Assembly: GCA_900757795.1 (NCBI GenBank)
Contig: CAAEPE010000050.1
Location: 1 to 64,000, forward strand
Reading direction: 5' to 3'
DNA from: an uncultured Phascolarctobacterium sp.
GTDB lineage: Bacteria; Bacillota; Negativicutes; Acidaminococcales; Acidaminococcaceae
DNA length: 64,000 nt
In this document: positions 52,399 to 62,170 of the stretch, piece by piece
Numbering within the stretch: position 1 is the first letter of the stretch
Layout: every line of letters begins with the position of its first letter
The notes under the pieces: model-generated
What the model was told of the DNA's origin: nothing
Database searches by the model: none
What the model saw: the letters and a program-made list of their open reading frames with translations, nothing else
Translations under genes and position numbers: made by a program

Positions 52399-54366
52399 AT
52401 GAAGATGAATTTTTTTTATAGCAATACAGCAATAAGATGGCAGCTGATGTTTTACGATGTAGTAATTTACATAACTGTTATTGCTTTCATCATAACAGCA
52501 TATGGTTTATCCGGAAGTTCTTTCGAGGAATTTATTATTGGCGTTGCTGTTGCTTTACTATGCTTATTATGCTGCCGTGTATTAGGCAAGGTATACAGCA
52601 TGATTATACGTTACGGCGGCGTGCATGTTTATATGCGCCTTTTTGCAACGGATTTGACCGCACTTTTATTTTATTTTCCAATTAAATATGGTTTAAATAT
52701 TGAACATCTTACAAGTCAGCGCTGGCTCATAGTAATTCTGCTTAATCTTTTGGGTGCGGTAGGTATACGCCTTATGTATAGATACTGTTATAGATTTGGC
52801 GTAAGAAAAAATAAAAAAGGAAAGTTTCTACGTGGACTATTAATTTTGTTTGCCGGAGATAACGTAATTAAAGAACGTAAAAACGAAAGTAAACGTATTC
52901 GTATAGCTATTCTTGGAGCTGGCAGATTAGGAGCAGTTCTTGCTGATGAATTATTGAGCAACGACAGTGCAGCATATGTGCCTGTATGCTTCATTGACCA
53001 AGATAAAAATAAAATCGGTCGAGAGATTATGGGATTGCCGGTTTTATCAGAAAGTGAAGACAGCTTAGACGATTTAAAAGATTTTAGCGTGCAGGAAGTT
53101 GTCTTTGCTATTACTAACATCATTAATACTAAAAAAGATACATTATATCAAATGTATAAAACTGCCGGATATAAGGTAAAGGTCTACGACTTTTCCGTAG
53201 CAGATATTGCTAAAAGTGGTAAACGCATGCTGCGTGAATTTGATATTGATGAACTGCTATTCCGTCAGCCCATAGTTGTTAATAATGAGTTAGTCAGCTC
53301 TTATTATAAAAATAAAGTAATCTTAGTAACCGGCGGCGGTGGCAGCATTGGCAGTGAAATGTGCCGTCAGGTTGCTAAAATGGAGCCTAAGCAAATTGTA
53401 GCTTTGGATATTTATGAAAACGGCGTTTACGATTTGCAGCAGGAGCTGCGGCTTCTATATGGCAGCAAGCTGAATTTTAAAGTAGAAATTGCTTCTATCT
53501 GCAGCAAAACAGCAATGACGCGAGTGATGGAGGAATATCATCCGGATATTATAATTCATGCCGCAGCTCATAAGCATGTACCGCTTATGGAAAAGAATTG
53601 CGTTGAGGCTGTAGAAAATAATGTGTTTGGTACATTAAATGTTATTGAGCTATGTGAAAAATACAACGTCGATCGCTTTATGATGGTTTCCACAGATAAA
53701 GCAGTGAACCCTACTAATATTATGGGTGCGACTAAGCGTATGTGCGAGATTATTGCGAGAGCACATAGCGCTGTAAGTAAAACAACGTTGTTCAGCGATA
53801 CGCGCTTTGGTAACGTGCTTGGCAGTGCGGGCAGTGTTATTCCACTTTTCAAACGGCAGATTGCCAACGGCGGACCAATTACTATTACCGATAAACGCAT
53901 CATTCGCTACTTTATGACCATACCGGAAGCTAGTCAGCTGGTATTACACAGTGGAGCTATTGCTAAAAATGGCGAGCTGTTTGTGCTGGACATGGGACAA
54001 CCAATAAAAATTTATGATTTGGCTATAAATATGGTTAAACTCAGCGGTTTGGAACCTTTCCGTGATATAGATATTGTGGAAACAGGACTGCGTCCCGGAG
54101 AAAAGCTATATGAAGAATTGCTGGTGAAGAGCGAAACATTGCGCAAAACAGATAATGATTTAGTGTTCATTGAAAAGGATGAGCCAATCAGCATGGAAGA
54201 TTTGCAGAGCAGATTGGACTTGCTGAAAGCAGCTGTTACTTCCAATGATGATGAAACAGTGCGTGCTGCAATGCGCAAAGTTGTGCCGACATATAAAACG
54301 CCGGAAGAGGTTAATTGTAAAGCAGAGCAGGCTGCAGAAATGCGGAATGCGAAAGTAGTTGAATAA
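52399..54366 (+). CDS. Nucleoside-diphosphate-sugar 4,6-dehydratase, membrane-bound (PglF/WbpM/CapD type)
   Basis: This 655-residue enzyme probably converts UDP-GlcNAc to the 4-keto-6-deoxy sugar. Four N-terminal membrane helices (about residues 15-135) are followed by a CoA-binding-like domain (GAGRLGAVLADEL, near 178) and an extended SDR domain with VTGGGGSIGSEMCRQ near 310. The STDKAVNPTNIMGATKR segment near 431 carries the active site. The weak ribosome-binding context suggests coupling to wzz. Confidence 0.92.
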   Translation: MKMNFFYSNTAIRWQLMFYDVVIYITVIAFIITAYGLSGSSFEEFIIGVAVALLCLLCCRVLGKVYSMIIRYGGVHVYMRLFATDLTALLFYFPIKYGLNIEHLTSQRWLIVILLNLLGAVGIRLMYRYCYRFGVRKNKKGKFLRGLLILFAGDNVIKERKNESKRIRIAILGAGRLGAVLADELLSNDSAAYVPVCFIDQDKNKIGREIMGLPVLSESEDSLDDLKDFSVQEVVFAITNIINTKKDTLYQMYKTAGYKVKVYDFSVADIAKSGKRMLREFDIDELLFRQPIVVNNELVSSYYKNKVILVTGGGGSIGSEMCRQVAKMEPKQIVALDIYENGVYDLQQELRLLYGSKLNFKVEIASICSKTAMTRVMEEYHPDIIIHAAAHKHVPLMEKNCVEAVENNVFGTLNVIELCEKYNVDRFMMVSTDKAVNPTNIMGATKRMCEIIARAHSAVSKTTLFSDTRFGNVLGSAGSVIPLFKRQIANGGPITITDKRIIRYFMTIPEASQLVLHSGAIAKNGELFVLDMGQPIKIYDLAINMVKLSGLEPFRDIDIVETGLRPGEKLYEELLVKSETLRKTDNDLVFIEKDEPISMEDLQSRLDLLKAAVTSNDDETVRAAMRKVVPTYKTPEEVNCKAEQAAEMRNAKVVE

Positions 54367-54403
54367 TAAAACTAAAAATTATATTGAAAGAAGGCATTAT
54401 AAA

Positions 54404-55615
54404 ATGAAAAAAATGAACATTTCTTTTTCTCCACCTGATATGAGCGATTTAGAAATTAAAGAGGTAGCAGATACAATAAAAAGCGGCTGGATTACTACCG
54501 GACCAAAAACTAAAGAGTTGGAAAGACAAATTGCCAGCTATGTGGGCGTAAATCGTTGCGTTTGCCTGAATAGCCAAACTGCCTGCGGGGAAATGGCACT
54601 GCGTATTTTAGGCATTGGAGCAGGTGACGAGGTTATAGTTCCTGCTTATACTTATTCAGCTTCTGCTTCTATTGTTGATCATGTAGGAGCAAGGATTGTT
54701 TTTGTAGATGTACAAGAAAATTGTCTTGAAATGGATTATGACAAATTGGAAGCAGCCATTACTGAAAAAACAAAAGCCATTATTCCTGTAGACCTTGGCG
54801 GCGTACCGTGCGATTATAACAAAATTTTTGCCATTGTAGAAAAGAAAAAAGCGCTTTTCCAGCCTACAAATGCAATTCAGAAAGCTATTGGTAGAGTTGC
54901 AGTTTGCGCCGATACTGCTCATGCTTTTGGTGCCAGCTGGCATGGCAAAATGTGTGGTTCTATAGCAGATTTTAGTTCTTTTAGTTTTCATGCAGTAAAA
55001 AACTTCACTACTGCTGAAGGCGGCGCTTTAACTTGGAAGACTATTCCTGGAATTGATAATGAAGAAATTTATCATAAGATTCAACTGTTGTCTTTACATG
55101 GACAATCCAAAGATGCACTTGCAAAAACAAAACTTGGTGCGTGGGAATACGATATTGTCGGACCTTGGTTTAAATGCAATATGACTGATATTATGGCAGG
55201 CATTGGCTTAGCACAAATGAAACGCTATTCTGCAATGCTGGCAAGACGCAAAGAAATTATTGGCAAATATGATGCTGCTTTCAAACCATTAGGTATAGAG
55301 GTACTTGATCATTATAACGAAAACCACCAGTCCTCTGGCCACTTGTATATTACTCGTGTTCCTGGAGCAGGATTAAATGAACGTCAAGAAATAATCGTAA
55401 AGATGGCAGAAGCTGGCATTGCTACCAATGTGCATTATAAACCTCTGCCGATGATGACCGCTTATAAAAATTTAGGCTTTGACATTAAGGATTATCCTAA
55501 TGCCTATAAACGTTTTGAAAACGAAATTACACTACCTTTGCATACTTGCTTAACTGATGAAGAGGTAGATTATATTATTGAAAATTATTGCAGAATTGTG
55601 AAGGAGTATATTTAA
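54404..55615 (+). CDS. DegT/DnrJ/EryC1/StrS aminotransferase (PglE-like)
   Basis: This 403-residue PLP enzyme would aminate the 4-keto sugar made by the preceding dehydratase. The internal lysine lies near residue 200 in FSFHAVKNFTTAEGGA, with AYTYSASASIVDHVGA and DTAHAFGASW as further family blocks. ATG 54404 has AAGAAGG upstream; the upstream TTG, inside the end of the dehydratase gene, would add an unconserved stretch. Its stop overlaps the next start (TAATG). Confidence 0.92.
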   Translation: MKKMNISFSPPDMSDLEIKEVADTIKSGWITTGPKTKELERQIASYVGVNRCVCLNSQTACGEMALRILGIGAGDEVIVPAYTYSASASIVDHVGARIVFVDVQENCLEMDYDKLEAAITEKTKAIIPVDLGGVPCDYNKIFAIVEKKKALFQPTNAIQKAIGRVAVCADTAHAFGASWHGKMCGSIADFSSFSFHAVKNFTTAEGGALTWKTIPGIDNEEIYHKIQLLSLHGQSKDALAKTKLGAWEYDIVGPWFKCNMTDIMAGIGLAQMKRYSAMLARRKEIIGKYDAAFKPLGIEVLDHYNENHQSSGHLYITRVPGAGLNERQEIIVKMAEAGIATNVHYKPLPMMTAYKNLGFDIKDYPNAYKRFENEITLPLHTCLTDEEVDYIIENYCRIVKEYI

Positions 55616-56298
55616 TGCTCTGTAAATGGGAAGAGTTACCACAAAATATGCAAAACGATGACGTGCGTCCATATTATGACAGCTTGAGAAATAAAAAAAG
55701 CAACCTGCTTTTGAAAATAGTTTTTGATAAAGTAGTATCTTTTTTGATGTTAATTTGTTTATCACCAATTTTTGTATTGTTTGCCGTGATGATAAAAATG
55801 GATAGCCCAGGAGAAGTATTCTTTCGTCAGGAGCGTGTTACTCAATACGGAAGAAAGTTTCGTATTCACAAGTTTCGTACAATGGTAAAGAATGCGGAAA
55901 GTTTAGGAACTCAAGTAACAACTAAAAGCGATATGCGTGTTACTAAAATAGGGAAAAAACTGCGCGGCTGTCGTTTGGACGAATTACCGCAGTTGATGGA
56001 TATTTTACAGGGTAATATGAGCTTTGTGGGAACTCGTCCTGAAGTTACTAAATATGTTGAACAATATACTCCCGAAATGTTGGCAACTTTACTGTTACCG
56101 GCTGGAGTGACCAGTGAAGCGAGTATTGAGTATAAGGATGAGGAACGTCTTTTGGCAGATGCTAAGAACGCAGATAAGACTTATGTAGAAGTTGTTCTTC
56201 CACAGAAGATGAAATGGAACTTGCAGAGCTTGAAAGAATTTAGTTTTGTTGGAGATGTTAAGACTATGTTTAAAACAGTTTGGACGGTAGTGAGGTAA
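55615..56298 (+). CDS. Initiating sugar phosphate transferase (PglC-like)
   Basis: This 227-residue bacterial sugar transferase would attach the first sugar phosphate to undecaprenyl phosphate. A membrane segment (about residues 33-54) is followed by VFFRQERVTQYGRKFRIHKFRTM and RLDELPQLMDILQGNMSFVGTRPE, the family signature. ATG 55615 has AAGGAG eight bases upstream and overlaps the previous stop. Dehydratase, aminotransferase and this enzyme mirror PglF, PglE and PglC, but no PglD-like acetyltransferase is present. Confidence 0.93.
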   Translation: MLCKWEELPQNMQNDDVRPYYDSLRNKKSNLLLKIVFDKVVSFLMLICLSPIFVLFAVMIKMDSPGEVFFRQERVTQYGRKFRIHKFRTMVKNAESLGTQVTTKSDMRVTKIGKKLRGCRLDELPQLMDILQGNMSFVGTRPEVTKYVEQYTPEMLATLLLPAGVTSEASIEYKDEERLLADAKNADKTYVEVVLPQKMKWNLQSLKEFSFVGDVKTMFKTVWTVVR

Positions 56299-56300
56299 AA

Positions 56301-57071
56301 ATGATATATGGACTAGTTTCAGTAATTATGCCATCATGGAATACTGGAAGATTTATTGCAGAATCTATTCAATCCGTAATTAATCAAACCTATACGAATT
56401 GGGAATTAATTATAGTTGATGATTCTTCTACTGATAATACCGATGAAATTATTGCTGGCTTTAAGGATAAGCGTATTAAGTATTTAAAAAATAAAAAGAA
56501 TAGTGGAGCAGCTATAACTAGAAATAGAGCCATTCGAGAAGCTAAAGGAGAATGGATTGCATTTTTGGATTCAGACGACTTGTGGACTCCTGAAAAATTA
56601 GAGAAGCAACTTGATTTTATGAATAGTAATGGCTATGCTTTTTCGTATCATGATTATGAAAAGATTGATGAAGAATCCAAACCTTTGAATATTTATGTTA
56701 CAGGGCCAGATATTGTTACAAAATCTAAAATGTATGATTATGGCTATCCTGGCTGTTTAACCTTTATGTATAGTGCAAAGATTTTTGGATTAATTCAAAT
56801 AAAGGACATTAAGAAGAATAATGACTATGCTATTTTGTTGAAGCTTTGTAAAAAAGCAGACTGCTATCTTCTAAAAGAAAATTTAGCACAATATAGAATT
56901 AGAAAAAAATCTATATCTCATGATAAATTAGTTAAGAAATTGAAGAGTCATTATGATTTATTCCGTGTTTGTGATGAGCAATCTGCACCGCTGGCGTTGT
57001 GGTATGCTTGTTGGAATATGTGGTATGGATTATTTAAGAAGAGAAATTATGAAAAACATATAAAAATATAA
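56301..57071 (+). CDS. Family 2 glycosyltransferase
   Basis: This 256-residue GT-A glycosyltransferase begins YGLVSVIMPSWNTGRFI and has IIVDDSSTDNTDEII and the metal-binding FLDSDDLW (about residues 89-96). It would add a sugar to the lipid-linked O-unit. ATG 56301 has TGAGG upstream, directly after the PglC-like stop. It is the only intact glycosyltransferase gene visible in the locus, and the DNA becomes clearly AT-rich from here on. Confidence 0.9.
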   Translation: MIYGLVSVIMPSWNTGRFIAESIQSVINQTYTNWELIIVDDSSTDNTDEIIAGFKDKRIKYLKNKKNSGAAITRNRAIREAKGEWIAFLDSDDLWTPEKLEKQLDFMNSNGYAFSYHDYEKIDEESKPLNIYVTGPDIVTKSKMYDYGYPGCLTFMYSAKIFGLIQIKDIKKNNDYAILLKLCKKADCYLLKENLAQYRIRKKSISHDKLVKKLKSHYDLFRVCDEQSAPLALWYACWNMWYGLFKKRNYEKHIKI

Positions 57072-57127
57072 TATAAAATATCTATTACTTAAAAACATTA
57101 AGATACTTAATATATATAAATAAGTTT

Positions 57128-57152
57128 GCTTCTGAGGTACCTTCAGAAGTTT
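57128..57152 (+). terminator. Possible weak terminator after the glycosyltransferase gene
   Basis: CTTCTGA and TCAGAAG flank GGTACC and a T, and TTTTC follows. The stem is plausible but the T-run is short. Confidence 0.4.
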
Positions 57153-57159
57153 TCTGTGG

Positions 57160-57438
57160 AGGACTTTCTATGACTTAAAAGATAGTTCGTTCTGTTTTAT
57201 TTGGGGGAAATGGTTCATGTAAGAGTACAACTCTAGGGCTTTTAGAAGTATTGCTAGTGGTGAAAATTATTATTTAACTATATGGCTTGATACGATGGAT
57301 CAGAAAATTATTGACGAAAATGCTACATAAAAAAAGAATTGACTCAATACGATTGCTATAATTGGTAGTCAAATAGAATCGAATAAAGCCATTAAAGAGA
57401 CTTTGAATGAAATAGAAAATGTATTAAAGGATTCCTAA
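57160..57438 (+). pseudogene. Possible decayed gene remnant
   Basis: One frame reads as protein-like sequence (for example EYNSRAFRSIASGENYYL, TIWLDTMDQKIIDENAT and SQIESNKAIKETLNEIEN) but is broken by three stop codons and has no start. The family cannot be named. The surrounding 57072-58044 (about 970 bases, very AT-rich) holds no intact gene; the remainder shows only the promoter and palindrome listed separately. Confidence 0.35.
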
Positions 57439-57938
57439 GATTATTTCGTTTCTACATAGTATATTAAAAATGTGTAAGTATATCTTTGCAAAAAAGATAG
57501 CCAGTCAAAAATAGATAATTAACTTAATGTAAGTTTAAAATATAAATTTTTTTGCTTAAAGCAATCAAGGTTTTTATTAATAAATAGTAACAATTATTAT
57601 CTTTTAAATTAAATCTCCCAATGAGAGAAAGCAGATGTTGTGTTCAGAGAAGAAAATATTCTTTATGAATATTGCCTGAGTATAAAAACAGCAGTAGGTT
57701 TACGTTGATAAATATATCAAATATTATAGGTAAATCTAACAGTAGTAGCTTAAAAATAAATGTAATAACATAAATTCAATTAATAAAACATGAAGATGTA
57801 TAGATTATGTAATTTGAACAATAGAAGACGATGAATTTAGGATATTAGGTATTGAAATATAGATATAGATAACTAAAAAAGAGAGGAAGATATAATAAAA
57901 GCTTTTTAAATAGAAATAGAAATTTTAGTTAAAAATAT

Positions 57939-57976
57939 ATGACAATGATTGTCATCTTGTTCTTATATACTAAAAT
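57939..57976 (+). promoter_or_regulatory. Promoter of wzx with a Fur-box-like palindrome
   Basis: The perfect 8-1-8 palindrome ATGACAATGATTGTCAT (57939-57955) overlaps TTGTCA (57949-57954), which with a 16-base spacer and TAAAAT (57971-57976) can be a promoter for wzx. The palindrome differs from the Gram-positive Fur box TGATAATNATTATCA at two symmetric positions. Confidence 0.5.
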
Positions 57977-58044
57977 AGTAATTTCAATATATATATGATT
58001 TGTTAGCGTTATATATTTTGAATATAAAGGGGTTATTTGAATAA

Positions 58045-59262
58045 ATGAATATAAAAATAAAGAAAATAGGATTAGATTTTATTTTTAATATTATGGCTAT
58101 ACTGGTACTAACAGCTACACAGCAATTAGTTGTATATCCAGGTATTTCAAGAATTTGTGGTTCCAATGAGTATGGTGCCATTTTAACAATAATGGGGATA
58201 GTATACACAGTTTCTGGAACAATGGGAGAGGGCTTAAATAAATTAAGATTAATATTAAATAAAGATTACTTTGATAAAGGATTAAAAGGAGACTTTAATA
58301 TATTACTAATATTTAATATTATTTTACTTTTAATGTTGTCAATGATTGATGTCGCCTTTTTTAAATTAATATCTAAAAATTTATTTATCGCTTTTATTCT
58401 TGTGTTATTGACAACTTTAAGATTATATTTATCTGTAGAATTTAGGCTAAATTTGAATTATGCTAAGGTCTTGTATCTTAATTTTATTATTAGTTTTGCG
58501 TATCTTATTGTAGTTATGCTTTATGTGATATATAGATTTAACTCTCATTTTTGGTACATGATTTTTATTATTGCAGAATTATCTGGAAATATATACTTAA
58601 TCTATTATACAAATTTGTTAAAAGAGCCATTAGTAAAAACATATATGTTTTTTAATACATTAAAAAAATACTGTATAATAATGTATTTATCGTTTGTCTC
58701 GAATATTATATATTATCTTGATAGAAGTATTATCTATCCATTATTAGGTGGAGAAGCAGTTGCAGTTTTTTTTGCTGCTACAGCTGTGGGGAAAGCCGTA
58801 GGTTTATTGATTTCTCCAATGTCTATTGTTTTATTAAGTTACTTATCTCAATCAGATTTCAGATTAGATAGAAAAAGGTACTGGAAAATAAATATATTAT
58901 CATCTTTACTAGGGATTATTTGCTATATTTTCGTTATAATGATTACTGACTTTACTGTTAATATTTTTTATCCATCATTATATGAGAATGCCAAGCAATT
59001 TTTTATTTTAGCTAATATTATACCTATATTGGGAGGAATAGCCAATATGTCACAACCAACAGTTTTGAGATATGCATCATTAAACAAACAAGCAATTATA
59101 CAAACAATAGAACTTTTTGTATCGGTATCTGTGTTTTATTTTAGTATAAAAAACAGTGGATTAAATGGTCTATGTATGGCTTGTATATTTTTATATATAA
59201 TGCGCATCCTAGTTCTATGGTTTTTGGGTGACCAAGTAGTAAGATATAATGATAATATATAA
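58045..59262 (+). CDS. wzx: O-unit flippase (Wzx family)
   Basis: This 405-residue membrane protein with about 12 helices resembles polysaccharide flippases of the MATE/MOP superfamily, with features such as YPGISRICGSNEYGAI near the N-terminus and YYLDRSIIYPLLGGEAVAVFFAA in the middle. It would move the lipid-linked O-unit across the inner membrane. It is very AT-rich, unlike the housekeeping genes, which suggests transfer. Sequence identity to any named Wzx cannot be judged here. Confidence 0.82.
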   Translation: MNIKIKKIGLDFIFNIMAILVLTATQQLVVYPGISRICGSNEYGAILTIMGIVYTVSGTMGEGLNKLRLILNKDYFDKGLKGDFNILLIFNIILLLMLSMIDVAFFKLISKNLFIAFILVLLTTLRLYLSVEFRLNLNYAKVLYLNFIISFAYLIVVMLYVIYRFNSHFWYMIFIIAELSGNIYLIYYTNLLKEPLVKTYMFFNTLKKYCIIMYLSFVSNIIYYLDRSIIYPLLGGEAVAVFFAATAVGKAVGLLISPMSIVLLSYLSQSDFRLDRKRYWKINILSSLLGIICYIFVIMITDFTVNIFYPSLYENAKQFFILANIIPILGGIANMSQPTVLRYASLNKQAIIQTIELFVSVSVFYFSIKNSGLNGLCMACIFLYIMRILVLWFLGDQVVRYNDNI

Positions 59263-59300
59263 CAATGATATAAATGTTCAGAAGAATGAAGGATTGGGAA

Positions 59301-60434
59301 ATGTTAGTAGATAAAACAGCACTAAAGATAAATAACGAATTGTTACTATGTTTAATAATCTTTATACCCAGTGTTATACAGGTGATAAAGGTTATCTTAG
59401 GAATAAAGATTGTTGAAGTTACTATAGGTTTATATTTGTCTATATTTCTTGTCTCTATCTTATCTAATCTAAAAATAGACAAGTTTTTTTTGAAGTTTAT
59501 TAGTTTGTTTTTATTGATAGATTTAATTTTGTGGATGTACACTTTTGCATTTAATTTAATGCAAAATCCTAATATATTACTCAAAATGTTTGTTCAGCAT
59601 TTTGGACTAGTAATACCTATATTTTGTGTTGCTAGTAATCTAAAGGATTTAAGATATTTTTCGAAACTTGTATATTGGTTTGCTTTGTTTTTTTCAATAC
59701 TATTTATTCTTATATACATAACTTTAGGTAGGGTATCTATTGAAATTGATTACGATATGACGTTAGGTTATATTTTGGTATTCCTGTGCATTACTTTGGT
59801 ATCTGAAAAAATTACTCTCAGATCTATTTTTTTATCTGCTTGTATGCTGATGTTATCATTAAAATTTGGATCAAGAGGATTGATAGGTGTTTTTTTAGCT
59901 TTTTTATTTACGCGTTTTTGTTATTGCGGTTTTAAAACTAAACTTTTGCTCATGGGATTAGGATTTTTATCTTTGTGTGGTATTTATATTTTGTATATAT
60001 TTGGGTTATTTGGAGATTCAAGAACTATTAGGTTATTAACTAATAAAGATACCCTATTGTATGTAAGCGGCAGAGATAGAATTTTTGAGAGTTTAGAACC
60101 TTTTTTGGTTAATAGTCCTTTTTTTGGTAATGGGATTGGAATTGATCGTATAGTCATGAATAATTATGGTTTGTATGCTCATAATATATTTATTGAGAGT
60201 ATAGTTGAAATGGGCGTTATCATACCTTTTATATTATTTGCTTTATTTGTTTTTTGCTTGTATAAAGCTAGCAAATTTTTAAAATTTTATAAATTTGCTC
60301 CACTAATTGTATTTTTCGCTATGTCTTGTTCGTTATTATATAGTGAGTCTTTTTGGACTGATAGAAATTTTTGGGTTTTTTGTGGTTTATTAAGGAGTTA
60401 TTTAATTAATTGCATAGAAGAAAATAAAGAGTAA
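59301..60434 (+). CDS. wzy: O-antigen polymerase (Wzy-like)
   Basis: This 377-residue membrane protein with about 11 helices has a Wzy-like periplasmic loop, SGRDRIFESLEPFLVNSPFFGNGIG, and HNIFIESIVEMGVI later, typical of O-antigen polymerases. ATG 59301 is used because GAAGGA lies seven bases upstream; earlier in-frame ATGs at 59274 and 59286 lack a site. It is strongly AT-rich. Together with Wzz and Wzx it marks a Wzy-dependent pathway. Confidence 0.78.
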   Translation: MLVDKTALKINNELLLCLIIFIPSVIQVIKVILGIKIVEVTIGLYLSIFLVSILSNLKIDKFFLKFISLFLLIDLILWMYTFAFNLMQNPNILLKMFVQHFGLVIPIFCVASNLKDLRYFSKLVYWFALFFSILFILIYITLGRVSIEIDYDMTLGYILVFLCITLVSEKITLRSIFLSACMLMLSLKFGSRGLIGVFLAFLFTRFCYCGFKTKLLLMGLGFLSLCGIYILYIFGLFGDSRTIRLLTNKDTLLYVSGRDRIFESLEPFLVNSPFFGNGIGIDRIVMNNYGLYAHNIFIESIVEMGVIIPFILFALFVFCLYKASKFLKFYKFAPLIVFFAMSCSLLYSESFWTDRNFWVFCGLLRSYLINCIEENKE

Positions 60435-60826
60435 GATTATTCATATATCGTATAAAAAAGAGAATTTTTTAGTGAAAGATATGGTAGAAAAGTATTCGGT
60501 ATAAAAAGAGCTGAATATATTTGTTATATCGTGACGTTATATTATTACGTCGAAGATTTTTAATTTTGATTATATTAAGTTGGTACATGCGGATAGATGC
60601 TACTGATGTATACAAAATGCTTCTATGATAGCAAGGGGGTATGTATGACTATGTTTTTGCTACTCATAAATAGTTTTTATTCATGCATTCGAGCGATGTT
60701 TCTACAAGTAATGTCAATACTAGTATAGTTGTACGCGATTTTGGTTTTAATCATAGATGTCTCTGTGATAAGATTTGAACATAAAAGATTTTATATGTAA
60801 TGAATATTAAGAAGGAGATTTTTAAC
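60435..60826 (+). other. Gene-poor stretch with possible decayed coding sequence
   Basis: No intact gene is seen in these 390 bases. Short protein-like runs occur (for example REFFSERYGRKVFGIKRAEY, ended by a stop near 60560), then frames broken by stops. It could be what remains of a glycosyltransferase or related gene of the locus, but the family is not recognisable. The end holds the ugd ribosome-binding site. Confidence 0.35.
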
Positions 60827-62077
60827 ATGAGAAATTTCAAAGATTTAAAAATTGCTGTAGCTGGTACTGGCTATGTTGGCTTATCTATTGCAACTTTGCT
60901 AAGTCAACATCATCAAGTAATGGCTGTTGATATTATACCTGAAAAAGTGGAGCTGATTAATAATAAAAAATCACCTATTCAAGATGAGTATATTGAAAAG
61001 TATTTGGCAGAAAAAGATTTAAATTTAACAGCTACTTTAGATGCCAAAGCAGCTTACAGTGATGCTGATTTTGTAGTTATTGCTGCGCCTACAAATTATG
61101 ACAGTGAAAAGAATTTTTTTGATACCAGCGCTGTAGAAACTGTAATTAAATTTGTAATGAAATATAATCCTAATGCAATTATGGTTATCAAATCTACCAT
61201 TCCTGTGGGATATACTACATCTATTTGCGAGAAAATGGGTAGTAAAAATATTCTTTTCAGTCCGGAATTTTTACGCGAGAGCAAAGCTCTTTATGATAAT
61301 CTTTATCCCAGCCGCATTATTGTTGGCACAGATTTAGAGGATGAACGCTTGGTAGAAGCAGCTCATATTTTTGCAGATTTACTCAAAGAAGGTGCTATTA
61401 AAGAAGATATTCAGACTTTAATTATGGGATTTACGGAAGCTGAAGCTGTAAAACTTTTTTCTAATACCTATCTTGCTTTGCGTGTCTCTTATTTTAATGA
61501 ATTAGATACATATGCTGAAATGAAAGGCTTAGATACTCAACAAATTATTGATGGTGTGTGTCTTGATCCTAGAATTGGCAGCCATTATAATAATCCGTCC
61601 TTTGGTTATGGCGGATATTGCTTGCCCAAGGATACTAAACAACTATTGGCCAACTATCAAGATGTGCCAGAGAATTTGATTGAAGCTATTGTTGAATCTA
61701 ATCGCACTCGCAAGGATTTTATTGCTGACCGCGTTTTAGAAATTGCCGGTGCTTATGAAGATAACGACAGCTTGGATTGCAGTAAGGAACACGAGGTAGT
61801 AGTTGGCGTTTACAGATTAACAATGAAGAGTAATTCTGATAATTTCCGTCAAAGCTCCATTCAAGGCGTTATGAAACGAATTAAGGCCAAAGGTGCAAAA
61901 GTAATTATTTATGAGCCAATGCTGCATGATGGTGATACTTTTTTTGGCAATGTGGTTGTCAATGATATGAATAAATTCAAGATTCAAAGTCAGGCCATTA
62001 TTGCTAATCGTTACGATAGCTGTCTGGATGATGTAAAGGACAAAGTATATACTAGAGATATTTTTATGAGAGACTGA
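60827..62077 (+). CDS. ugd: UDP-glucose 6-dehydrogenase family nucleotide-sugar dehydrogenase
   Basis: This 416-residue NAD-dependent enzyme oxidises a UDP-sugar, most likely UDP-glucose to UDP-glucuronate. It has the Rossmann motif VAGTGYVGLSIA, KSTIPVGYT, FSPEFLRESKALYDNLYPSRIIVG and the catalytic cysteine near 265 in GYGGYCLPKDTKQL. ATG 60827 has AAGGAG nine bases upstream; an earlier ATG at 60800 has none. Its composition is less extreme than that of wzx and wzy. A UDP-GlcNAc-type substrate cannot be fully excluded. Confidence 0.9.
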   Translation: MRNFKDLKIAVAGTGYVGLSIATLLSQHHQVMAVDIIPEKVELINNKKSPIQDEYIEKYLAEKDLNLTATLDAKAAYSDADFVVIAAPTNYDSEKNFFDTSAVETVIKFVMKYNPNAIMVIKSTIPVGYTTSICEKMGSKNILFSPEFLRESKALYDNLYPSRIIVGTDLEDERLVEAAHIFADLLKEGAIKEDIQTLIMGFTEAEAVKLFSNTYLALRVSYFNELDTYAEMKGLDTQQIIDGVCLDPRIGSHYNNPSFGYGGYCLPKDTKQLLANYQDVPENLIEAIVESNRTRKDFIADRVLEIAGAYEDNDSLDCSKEHEVVVGVYRLTMKSNSDNFRQSSIQGVMKRIKAKGAKVIIYEPMLHDGDTFFGNVVVNDMNKFKIQSQAIIANRYDSCLDDVKDKVYTRDIFMRD

Positions 62078-62170
62078 TTGCTGATTAAAAGGAAAGAAGT
62101 ATTTTGCTGCATTCTATTAATTCTATATTTAAGAAAAATATAGAATATTAAATACTGGAGATGTGTAAGT

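Noticed and set aside
57184..57270. Walker A-like reading GGNGSCKSTTLG in one frame of the gap after the glycosyltransferase
   Set aside because: The motif has Cys in place of Gly, the frame is open for only a short distance, and a different frame reads more protein-like, so an ABC transporter is not supported.
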